From the NCBI GenBank assembly GCA_946482495.1, contig CAMLRV010000171.1, forward strand, positions 1 through 5,127: a stretch of DNA of 5,127 bases, written 5' to 3'. Each line of letters begins with the position of its first letter. Position 1 is the first letter of the stretch. A model generated the notes under the pieces. The model was given only the letters and a program-made list of their open reading frames with translations, had not been told where the DNA came from and did no database searches. The DNA is from an uncultured Flavobacteriia bacterium. GTDB lineage: Bacteria > Bacteroidota > Bacteroidia > Flavobacteriales > Flavobacteriaceae. The translations under genes were made by a program, and so were the position numbers. This document shows, in pieces, positions 1 through 5,032 of the stretch.

Positions 1-534
1 AGCGTATTCTAAATGTTGTACAGAACTTTCTACTTTCTTTTCAGTTGAAGCGCCCATTAAATTTTTTAATAATTGCACTTTTGCACCTTTGTCACCATAA
101 CTTGCAACAGCCCAAGGGAAAACCACTTCTTGTGTTTGTTTTCCTTTATCTTCAACAGTAACATTAATTGGAGTTAAACCTCTATCGAAGAATTTTTTCA
201 TGACTTCCACACGTTCTTCTTCTTTTTCAATAGGGTTTACAAATTGAAACGTAATATTAGAGTTGTAAGCTGAGAATTCTTCCAATAACTGACGTGTTTC
301 TGTTTGTAGTTTTTTGAAATCAGCAGGGAAATTTCCTTCTAAAAACACATCAATAATTAAAGGCGAATCTACACCATCAATAATTTTTTTAGTCGTATCC
401 GAAAGCGTATATCTTTTGTCTTGCGTTACGTCAAAACGTTGGTAAATATAATAACCCGCAAAGTTTAACAGAAATAAACCAAGCGCTAAAAAACCTAATT
501 TTTTTAAACTATTTTTTTGAACTTCCTTCATCAT
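1..534 (-). CDS. gldG: GldG, gliding-motility ABC transporter auxiliary subunit (N-terminal part, cut by window start)
   Basis: GldG is the partner of GldF in the Gld ABC transporter (GldA ATPase, GldF permease, GldG) linked to gliding motility in Flavobacterium. Only the first 178 codons are in the window; the full family protein is about 550-560 residues, so the C-terminal two thirds lie beyond position 1. Residues 1-12 are basic and cytosolic, and residues about 13-31 form one membrane anchor. Right after it comes the segment RFDVTQDKRYTLS (33-45), a hallmark of GldG/ABC-transporter auxiliary proteins, followed by the start of the large extracytoplasmic domain. The start is ambiguous: in-frame ATGs lie at 540, 534 and 531, with a stop just upstream at 543-541. 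I chose 534 because its ATG shares one base with the gldF stop (TAATG), which implies translational coupling. The cognate ATPase gene gldA is not in view; in Flavobacterium johnsoniae it lies at a separate locus. Confidence 0.93.
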   Translation of the reverse strand, partial: MMKEVQKNSLKKLGFLALGLFLLNFAGYYIYQRFDVTQDKRYTLSDTTKKIIDGVDSPLIIDVFLEGNFPADFKKLQTETRQLLEEFSAYNSNITFQFVNPIEKEEERVEVMKKFFDRGLTPINVTVEDKGKQTQEVVFPWAVASYGDKGAKVQLLKNLMGASTEKKVESSVQHLEYA

Positions 535-1259
535 TACCATTTAAGCGATTTAAGTTTGTAAACAGTTCCTGCTAAAAACAAGATAGTGATACTGATAAAA
601 TAGATAATATCACGAGTGTCTAATACACCACGACTCATACTTTTAAAATGGAAATCCATTCCTAATGTTTTGATAATAGTACTAAAACTTCCAAATAAAT
701 TTGATAAGCCATCAAATCCGAAATAAAAGAAAAAACAAAGAAAAACAGCAATAATAAAAGCAACAATTTGATTGTCTGATAAAGTTGAAGTAAATACTCC
801 TATTGATGTATACGCGCCAATTAAGAAAAGCAAACCGAAATACGATCCAATTGTACTTCCGTAATCAAATGTGCTTTGCGCTGATGTAAAACTAGAAACA
901 ATAAACACATAAAATAGAGTAGGAAGGATAGCAATTAAGATTAAAATAAAAGCCCCTAAAAACTTACCGTTTACAATTTCCCAAAGACTTAATGGTTTCG
1001 TAAACAAAATTTCTAATGTTCCTTGTTTTTTTTCGTCCGAGAAGCTTTTCATGGTTACTGCTGGAATTAAGAAAATCAAAATCCATGGTGCTAATTTGAA
1101 AAACGGACTCATATCAGCATAACCCGAATTCAAAATATTAAAATCTCCATCAAAAACCCAAAGAAATAATCCGTTTAATAACAGAAAAATGGCTATCACT
1201 AAATAACCAATTGGCGAACCAAAAAAGGATTTTATTTCACGTAGCAGTAATGCCTTCAT
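534..1259 (-). CDS. gldF: GldF, gliding-motility ABC transporter permease subunit
   Basis: This 241-residue integral inner-membrane protein is an ABC-2 type permease. About six hydrophobic segments are visible, at residues roughly 17-36, 57-70, 100-122, 138-158, 165-182 and 217-236. The cytosolic loop between segments 2 and 3 carries the ABC-2 permease signature SFSDEKKQGTLEILFTKPL (72-90), the coupling region that contacts the ATPase. Length, topology and the gldG gene directly downstream identify it as GldF rather than a generic ABC-2 permease. The known role is as membrane subunit of the GldA-GldF-GldG transporter associated with gliding; the transported substrate is not established, and some gliding Bacteroidota lack these genes. 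The stop codon overlaps the gldG start by one base. A TAnnTTTG promoter-like box lies 20 bases upstream of the ATG at 1259, so gldFG is probably one transcription unit that begins here rather than at the genes further right. Confidence 0.95.
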   Translation of the reverse strand: MKALLLREIKSFFGSPIGYLVIAIFLLLNGLFLWVFDGDFNILNSGYADMSPFFKLAPWILIFLIPAVTMKSFSDEKKQGTLEILFTKPLSLWEIVNGKFLGAFILILIAILPTLFYVFIVSSFTSAQSTFDYGSTIGSYFGLLFLIGAYTSIGVFTSTLSDNQIVAFIIAVFLCFFFYFGFDGLSNLFGSFSTIIKTLGMDFHFKSMSRGVLDTRDIIYFISITILFLAGTVYKLKSLKW

Positions 1260-1279
1260 TTATTTTAAAATTTAATTGA

Positions 1280-1310
1280 CAAATGTAATTTATAAACTTG
1301 AAACTTGAAA
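1280..1310 (-). promoter_or_regulatory. Putative gldFG promoter (Bacteroidota -33/-7 type)
   Basis: On the minus strand TACATTTG (1287-1280) matches the Bacteroidota -7 consensus TAnnTTTG exactly. Nineteen bases upstream is TTTC (1310-1307), one base off the TTTG -33 box. The predicted transcript would start near 1273 and leave an A/T-rich leader of about 14 bases before the gldF ATG. The -33 box sits in a small direct repeat (ACTTGAA twice, 1303-1309 with its left copy at 1296-1302). This is an inference from consensus only. Confidence 0.5.
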
Positions 1311-1377
1311 CATTAATTTGTTTTTTGACATAGTTTATACGGTTTTATATAAATTCGAAATTCATAAATCAAGTCGG

Positions 1378-1484
1378 CGTCAGTTCGTGTGTTTCGATGA
1401 AACAAGAATCGGAATGTATCGAAAACTAGCATCTCGATACTTTTTCAATTCCATTTTATTTCATTGAAAAAACGCGATGTGACG
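1378..1484. repeat. Structured intergenic repeat element with outer stem and three internal hairpins
   Basis: The 107-bp block is bounded by CGTCA (1378-1382) and TGACG (1480-1484). The arms 1378-1390 and 1472-1484 pair with ten Watson-Crick pairs, one G-T pair and two mismatches. Inside are three inverted repeats: GTTTC/GAAAC (1391-1403, 3-base loop), GTATCGA/TCGATAC (1416-1440, 11-base loop) and TTTTTCAAT/ATTGAAAAA (1441-1471, 13-base loop). The hairpins sit edge to edge with each other and with the outer stem except for a 12-base spacer, giving a four-way-junction fold. The arrangement, and the words CAGTTCG and TATCGA, resemble dispersed non-coding repeats I recall from flavobacterial genomes; copy number cannot be tested here. 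It occupies much of the 250-base gene-free stretch 1260-1509. Apart from the gldF promoter at its left and the 7-bp array at its right, I see nothing else there; bases about 1321-1377 look featureless. Confidence 0.65.
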
Positions 1485-1485
1485 T

Positions 1486-1511
1486 AAATTGTAAATCCCA
1501 AATCGTAAATT
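1486..1511. repeat. 7-bp tandem repeat array (4 units) abutting a stop codon
   Basis: Four units of period 7 start at 1486, 1493, 1500 and 1507, each an AAATC or AAATT core joined by GT or CC. The last unit overlaps the TAA stop (1512-1510) of the monooxygenase-fold gene. The left end lies one base from the outer arm of the structured element at 1378-1484. The same unit recurs at 1849-1888, downstream of the neighbouring gene. Confidence 0.75.
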
Positions 1512-1806
1512 ATTTCAAAGTTGCTAATTTATTCACACTCCAAGCTTCAGGTTTACCTGCAAATAGTGTTTTGGTATACGTCCAAACCTCATTAAAAAGC
1601 GCCGACTTTCTATAATTTTCTAACGCATCTTCATCTCTCCAATAACTGTAAGTAAAGAAAATACGAGCATCATTTTTATCTTGATACAATTCTAAAAACT
1701 CATTGCCTTCAAAATTTCTAATTTGTAGCTTAATTTCTTCAAAATTCGCTAAAAAAGCGTCTATTTTATCTTCTTGAAACGTTAATTTTACTATTCTTAC
1801 AAACAT
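1510..1806 (-). CDS. Antibiotic biosynthesis monooxygenase (ABM) fold small protein
   Basis: This 98-residue cytosolic protein belongs to the ABM/YgiN-like dimeric alpha-beta barrel superfamily, whose usual length is about 95-105 residues. Supporting features are the first strand FVRIVKLTFQ (2-11) and an amphipathic helix with EDKIDAFLANFEE (12-24). The family core follows: ELYQDKNDARIFFTYSYW (39-56), then DALENYRKSALF (60-71), ending in KPEAWSV (85-91). Some family members are cofactor-free oxygenases acting on quinone-like or polyketide substrates, and others are only dimeric binding proteins, so no substrate can be assigned. It follows the SAM hydroxide adenosyltransferase-family gene on the same strand with an 80-base gap and no visible terminator, so the two may be cotranscribed; whether they work together is unknown. 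The ATG at 1806 is the natural start for the fold. No signal peptide or membrane segment is present. Confidence 0.85.
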   Translation of the reverse strand: MFVRIVKLTFQEDKIDAFLANFEEIKLQIRNFEGNEFLELYQDKNDARIFFTYSYWRDEDALENYRKSALFNEVWTYTKTLFAGKPEAWSVNKLATLK

Positions 1807-1820
1807 TATTTTAATTTTTT

Positions 1821-1844
1821 AATTGATAATGAACAATTGATAAT
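1821..1844. repeat. 14-bp-period direct repeat AATTGATAAT
   Basis: AATTGATAAT occurs at 1821-1830 and again at 1835-1844, separated by GAAC, giving a period of 14. It lies in the 80-base gap between the monooxygenase-fold gene and the SAM hydroxide adenosyltransferase-family gene, right beside the 7-bp array at 1849-1888. Together the two repeats fill most of that gap. No protein binding or transcriptional role can be assigned from the sequence. Confidence 0.65.
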
Positions 1845-1848
1845 TTAA

Positions 1849-1888
1849 AAATCCCAAATCCCAAATCGTAAATCGTAAATCGTAAATT
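1849..1888. repeat. 7-bp tandem repeat array (6 units) abutting a stop codon
   Basis: Six units of period 7 start at 1849, 1856, 1863, 1870, 1877 and 1884. Two CC-type joints are followed by three GT-type joints, and the core is AAATC, ending in AAATT. The last unit overlaps the TAA stop (1889-1887) of the SAM hydroxide adenosyltransferase-family gene. This matches the array at 1486-1511 but has two more GT-type units, which suggests slipped-strand expansion or contraction. Confidence 0.8.
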
Positions 1889-2711
1889 ATTCAGTGAATT
1901 CCACAATCACCACATCTTGCATTTTTAGACCTAATAATGTGTTTGCCGAACCCGTTCTGTTCGGATTACTTCTGTAAATGGCAATTTCCAAGAAATTATC
2001 CTGATTAAAAATAGCCATTTCATTTCCAACAATTGCTTTCAAAGCTGAAGTTGAATTATTTTTAAAATCCGAGTAATTTTCTCGAACTTTATTAATCGTA
2101 TAAACCGAAAAACGAACTCGGTAATTTCTGCCTTTCGCAACTTCTTCAATCTGATTTTTAGAAATATTGGTCACGCAATTCCCAAAATCATCAATATACA
2201 CTACATTTCCACGAATAGAATTCTGTTCAGCAATCGGAACTAAAACATTCATTTTCTTAATTTCTGAAAGTGGTGCCCCAATTACATTCATTTCTCCACC
2301 TTTTGCTAAATGAGTTGCCACCATTGCAAAAACATCTAAATCGCTTGAACCATTTATTAATCGGTCGTGAATGTTGATTTGCACAATTTTTTCAGGGTTA
2401 AACTTACTAGATAAACCGCCAAAAATACCATTGTCGGCACCCACAAAATAATGTCCGTCATACAACATGGCAATATGATTGGTGTCTGCATTTCTTGATG
2501 CGTCTACGCAAACAATATGAACCGTTCCTTTTGGGAAATGAGCATAAGAAACCGAAAGTAAATAACTGGCTTCTAAAACGTTAAACTTGTCAATTTGATG
2601 AGAAATGTCAACAATATTAGTATCTGGTAGGATGGAAAATATTTTACCCTTCAATATTCCTGCAAAATGATCTTTAAGACCATAATCTGTTGTAAGAGTA
2701 ATTATTGACAT
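1887..2711 (-). CDS. SAM hydroxide adenosyltransferase (DUF62 / fluorinase-chlorinase superfamily), divergent active site
   Basis: This 274-residue cytosolic protein has the two-domain architecture of the family that hydrolyses S-adenosyl-L-methionine to adenosine and methionine and also includes the rare SAM halogenases. The N-terminal domain (about 3-145) has TTDYG (7-11, with the substrate-binding Asp9), DISHQID (35-41), FPKGTVHIVCVD (59-70) and ADNG (92-95). The C-terminal domain (about 165-272) opens with VVYIDDFGNCVTNI (170-183) and includes LEIAIYRSN (241-249). In the archaeal hydrolase the water-activating triad is Asp-Arg-His. Asp70 fits the first position. By hand alignment the Arg position falls on Thr77 or Asn78, and the usual HGRD segment reads as SDLD (123-126), so the Arg and His appear absent. 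The fold assignment is firm, but catalysis in the classical way is uncertain. There is no evidence for a halogenase. The gene is divergent from phoH, with a 108-base gap between them, and upstream of the monooxygenase-fold gene. Confidence 0.88.
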   Translation of the reverse strand: MSIITLTTDYGLKDHFAGILKGKIFSILPDTNIVDISHQIDKFNVLEASYLLSVSYAHFPKGTVHIVCVDASRNADTNHIAMLYDGHYFVGADNGIFGGLSSKFNPEKIVQINIHDRLINGSSDLDVFAMVATHLAKGGEMNVIGAPLSEIKKMNVLVPIAEQNSIRGNVVYIDDFGNCVTNISKNQIEEVAKGRNYRVRFSVYTINKVRENYSDFKNNSTSALKAIVGNEMAIFNQDNFLEIAIYRSNPNRTGSANTLLGLKMQDVVIVEFTE

Positions 2712-2729
2712 TTTATTGTTTATAACTTA

Positions 2730-2762
2730 TTTGAAATGGAATATATGTTTTTGCTATATTTG
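2730..2762 (+). promoter_or_regulatory. Putative phoH promoter (Bacteroidota -33/-7 type)
   Basis: TTTG (2730-2733) and TATATTTG (2755-2762) match the Bacteroidota -33 and -7 boxes exactly, with 21 bases between them. Transcription would begin near 2769 and give a leader of about 50 bases before the phoH start codon. This is a consensus match only. Confidence 0.6.
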
Positions 2763-2769
2763 AGAGATA

Positions 2770-2803
2770 CAAAACTAATCTTTTTTTCACAGAATAAAAA
2801 CAA
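2770..2803 (-). promoter_or_regulatory. Possible promoter for the SAM hydroxide adenosyltransferase-family gene
   Basis: On the minus strand TAGTTTTG (2777-2770) matches TAnnTTTG. Only a partial TTG box (2803-2801) is seen 23 bases upstream, so this is weaker than the phoH promoter. The predicted start near 2763 would give a leader of about 50 bases to the ATG at 2711 and would lie inside the phoH promoter region. Confidence 0.4.
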
Positions 2804-2819
2804 TTTAAATTAATAGCCT

Positions 2820-3770
2820 TTGAACGAGAAAATTATTGAACTAGAAAACATTGCTCCTAAAGATTTTTGGGGTGCACATGATAGTCATTTAGAAACTATT
2901 AAAAAGTACTATCCGAAATTGAAAATTGTTGCCAGAGGAACGGTATTAAAGGCTTTTGGTGAAGCTGAAGTTTTGGAAGAATTTGAAAAGCGTTTCAGGC
3001 GTTTAATGACACATTTTACACGTTTCAATACCATTGATGATAATGTAATTATGCGTGTAATTGAAGGCGATGCTCAGCAAACTGGGGAAATGCCAAAAGG
3101 CGACCAAATTTTAGTTCATGGTTTAGGAGGGAAGTTGATTAAAGCGATGACTCCAAATCAACAGAAATTGGTTGATTATGTTGCTAAAAATGATATGGTT
3201 TTTGCTGTTGGACCAGCCGGAACGGGTAAAACTTATACAGGTGTGGCTTTAGCTGTAAAAGCATTAAAAGAAAAGCAAGTAAAACGTATCATTTTAACGA
3301 GACCAGCTGTGGAAGCAGGGGAAAATTTAGGTTTTTTACCTGGTGATATGAAGGAAAAACTAGATCCGTATATGCAACCTTTATATGATGCATTACGTGA
3401 TATGATTCCACCACAAACATTAGATGATTATATTTTAAAAGGAATTATTCAAATTGCGCCTTTAGCTTTCATGCGTGGACGAACGTTAGATAATGCTTTC
3501 GTAATTTTAGATGAAGCGCAAAACACCACACATTCGCAAATGAAAATGTTCTTAACACGTATGGGTAAAAATGCGAAATTCATTATCACTGGTGATCCTG
3601 GACAGGTTGATTTACCTCGAAGAACTATTTCTGGATTAAAAGAAGCTTTACTAGTTTTAAAAGATGTTGATGGTATTGGAATTATTTATTTAGACGATAA
3701 AGACATTGTGCGTCACCGCCTTGTGAAGAAGATTATTGACGCTTATAAGAGCATTGAAAACAATGATTAA
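2820..3770 (+). CDS. phoH: PhoH family ATPase (PhoH-like protein)
   Basis: This 316-residue cytosolic P-loop NTPase has the usual family length (about 310-350). The N-terminal region (about 25-80) is the KH-like/PhoH-N part. The ATPase core contains Walker A GPAGTGKT (131-138), RPAVEAGENLGFLPGD (161-176), Walker B VILDEAQ (228-234), ITGDPGQVD (256-264) and the closing DIVRHRLV (295-302). The related Escherichia coli protein YbeZ partners the YbeY ribonuclease in RNA and ribosome metabolism, and the family is regarded as putative RNA-dependent ATPases or helicases; the phosphate-starvation name is historical. The start is a TTG at 2820: an in-frame TAG lies at 2814-2816, and the next in-frame ATG is residue 63, which would delete the conserved N-terminal region. 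A promoter-like site lies about 58 bases upstream, and no terminator hairpin is visible after the stop. Confidence 0.95.
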   Translation: MNEKIIELENIAPKDFWGAHDSHLETIKKYYPKLKIVARGTVLKAFGEAEVLEEFEKRFRRLMTHFTRFNTIDDNVIMRVIEGDAQQTGEMPKGDQILVHGLGGKLIKAMTPNQQKLVDYVAKNDMVFAVGPAGTGKTYTGVALAVKALKEKQVKRIILTRPAVEAGENLGFLPGDMKEKLDPYMQPLYDALRDMIPPQTLDDYILKGIIQIAPLAFMRGRTLDNAFVILDEAQNTTHSQMKMFLTRMGKNAKFIITGDPGQVDLPRRTISGLKEALLVLKDVDGIGIIYLDDKDIVRHRLVKKIIDAYKSIENND

Positions 3771-3828
3771 AACCTAGAGTGGCACATTTTTTGATAATAC
3801 TTTTCTTCTAATTTTAAATTTTAAAGTT

Positions 3829-4344
3829 ATGAGAAAAGTATTTTTAATATTGAGTGTGATGAGTTTAGGGTTAATTTTCGGTCAGGATATGAAAGAAATT
3901 AAATTAACTAAAAAGAACTCATGGTTAAAAGCTGGTATTACCGCAGGTATTCCAGTTGGTGATATTTCAGATTTTTCTTCTGCTAGTTTAGGAGTAGATT
4001 TAAGAGGACAATATATGGCTAGTCCAAATTTAGGTATTGGTGTGGCTTCAGGTTATAACCATTATTTTGGTAAAGATGGAGCTGACGATTTCGGAATGGT
4101 GCCATTAGCTTTATTTGGTAGATATTATTTTCATGAAGCTGGTATCTTTATCGGAACCGATTTAGGGTATGGATTTGTAACCAATGTAGATAATAATTAT
4201 GGAGGTTTATATGTAAACCCGCAAATTGGTTTTAATACCGAAGATTGGAATTTTTACGGTTTTTTCCAAAATACATTTTCAGAAAACAGTGCTAATGTTC
4301 AGTCGGTTGGACTTGGAGTCACGTATAATTTCAGTTTCAAATAA
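3829..4344 (+). CDS. Outer-membrane beta-barrel-like protein, first of a tandem pair
   Basis: This 171-residue exported protein has a signal peptide (MRKVFLILSVMSLGLIFG, cleavage probably after Gly18, leaving N-terminal Gln). The mature part alternates polar and hydrophobic residues in about eight strands: 32-42, 53-64, 68-81, 88-101, 107-120, 127-136, 140-151 and 158-171. This fits a small eight-stranded porin-like outer-membrane barrel. The N-terminal 20-30 mature residues (DMKEIKLTKKN) are polar and lie before the first strand. The C-terminus is FSFK, aromatic near the end but not in the last place. No specific function is recognisable. The next gene is a close paralogue. The ATG at 3829 starts a proper signal peptide. 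It follows phoH by 58 bases, with no clear terminator or convincing promoter between, so some readthrough from phoH is possible. Confidence 0.85.
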   Translation: MRKVFLILSVMSLGLIFGQDMKEIKLTKKNSWLKAGITAGIPVGDISDFSSASLGVDLRGQYMASPNLGIGVASGYNHYFGKDGADDFGMVPLALFGRYYFHEAGIFIGTDLGYGFVTNVDNNYGGLYVNPQIGFNTEDWNFYGFFQNTFSENSANVQSVGLGVTYNFSFK

Positions 4345-4407
4345 AAACATCTAAAAATAAAATAAGATTTTTTTCGTTATGATTTAGTCCCTTAAATTTA
4401 TTATAAT

Positions 4408-4920
4408 ATGAAAAAAATCATTTTGTTATTAGCCGCGTTTAGTTTTGGCGCAAGTTATGCTCAAGAAGAGCAAAAAATGGAAATTACACCTAGAAACTCC
4501 TGGTTTAAAGCGGGTTTAACTGCTGGTGTTCCTACGAGTGATGTTAAAGATTATACTTCATTTAATTTTGGAGTAGATGTTAGAGCCCAGTATATGTTTA
4601 ATAATCATTTTGCAATTGGTGGAGCAACTGGTTATAATCATTTCATTGCAAAAGAAGATTTTGATGATTTTGGCGTGGTTCCATTAGCAGGTTATGGTCG
4701 GTTTTATTTCCAAAAAGAAGGAATTTTTGTTGGAACTGATTTAGGAGTAGCCTTCGTAACCAATGTTGAAAGTGATTCAAGAGGTTTGTATTTTAATCCG
4801 CAAATAGGATATCATAATAGAGATTGGAATATTTACGGATTTTATCAAAATACCTTTACTGAAAATACGAATATTAGATCTTTAGGAGTAGGTGTAACTT
4901 ATAACATTAGATTCAAATAA
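4408..4920 (+). CDS. Outer-membrane beta-barrel-like protein, second of a tandem pair
   Basis: This 170-residue exported protein has a clear signal peptide (MKKIILLLAAFSFGASYA, cleavage after Ala18 before Gln-Glu-Glu). The mature region aligns over its whole length with the preceding gene's product at roughly 55-60 percent identity by hand, with one gap near residue 154. Shared blocks include NSW (30-32), GYNH (75-78), DDFG (86-89), GTDLG (109-113), FVTNV (116-120), NPQIG (130-134), QNTF (147-150) and GVTYN (162-166). The most conserved positions fall in the predicted strands. Changes cluster in the signal peptide and between strands (43-53, 64-69, 81-85, 121-125), as expected for barrel loops. 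It is probably a small outer-membrane barrel of unknown function that arose by tandem duplication. It ends just before a strong terminator, which closes the unit. Confidence 0.85.
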   Translation: MKKIILLLAAFSFGASYAQEEQKMEITPRNSWFKAGLTAGVPTSDVKDYTSFNFGVDVRAQYMFNNHFAIGGATGYNHFIAKEDFDDFGVVPLAGYGRFYFQKEGIFVGTDLGVAFVTNVESDSRGLYFNPQIGYHNRDWNIYGFYQNTFTENTNIRSLGVGVTYNIRFK

Positions 4921-4925
4921 ATTTT

Positions 4926-4963
4926 AAATAAAAAAGGAAGCCTCATAGCTTCCTTTTTTATTT
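4926..4963 (+). terminator. Intrinsic terminator after the barrel gene pair
   Basis: The stem pairs 4926-4941 with 4948-4963 (16 bp). Its GC-bearing top is GGAAGC/GCTTCC at 4936-4941 and 4948-4953, its loop is CTCATA, and it is flanked by A and T runs. It lies six bases after the stop of the second barrel gene and upstream of the purC promoter, so it separates the two units. The A tract on the left arm would also allow some function on the other strand. Confidence 0.9.
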
Positions 4964-4974
4964 TTATGAAAAAT

Positions 4975-5006
4975 TTTCACAAAGCAAATAAATTCATTTA
5001 CTTTTG
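4975..5006 (+). promoter_or_regulatory. Putative purC promoter (Bacteroidota -33/-7 type)
   Basis: TACTTTTG (4999-5006) matches the -7 box TAnnTTTG. TTTC (4975-4978) lies 20 bases upstream, one base off the -33 TTTG. The site follows the terminator and precedes the purC ATG by 26 bases; the predicted leader is A/C-rich and about 20 bases long. No purine-responsive motif or riboswitch is visible. Confidence 0.6.
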
Positions 5007-5032
5007 CACTCAACTAACAACAATACAACAAA

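Noticed and set aside
1416..1450. GTATCGA/TCGATAC hairpin followed by a T run, resembling a plus-strand intrinsic terminator
   Set aside because: No plus-strand gene lies upstream to terminate, and the T run is itself the arm of the next hairpin, so it is better read as part of the structured repeat element.
1260..1509. Hidden small gene or RNA gene in the largest gap
   Set aside because: No reading frame with a plausible start and coding character was seen on either strand. The symmetry is explained by the repeat element, and no tRNA-like or known riboswitch pattern is visible.
1378..1511. CRISPR array, suggested by the repeats
   Set aside because: The 7-bp units are contiguous without spacers, and the larger element is one copy of nested inverted repeats, not a series of repeat-spacer units.
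1887..2711. A fluorinase or chlorinase making halogenated adenosine
   Set aside because: Same superfamily, but there are no halogenase-specific features or biosynthetic gene neighbours; the locus is otherwise ordinary.
1510..2711. A two-gene biosynthetic or antibiotic system (monooxygenase fold plus SAM enzyme)
   Set aside because: The monooxygenase name reflects the fold only. Adjacency of two widely distributed small enzymes in a housekeeping region does not show a joint pathway.
3790..3822. Possible promoter of the first barrel gene (TTTG at 3790-3793 and TAAATTTT at 3815-3822)
   Set aside because: The -7 box lacks the final G and would start transcription at about the ATG, making a leaderless message. 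The alternative TACTTTTC at 3798-3805 has no -33 partner. Not strong enough to call.
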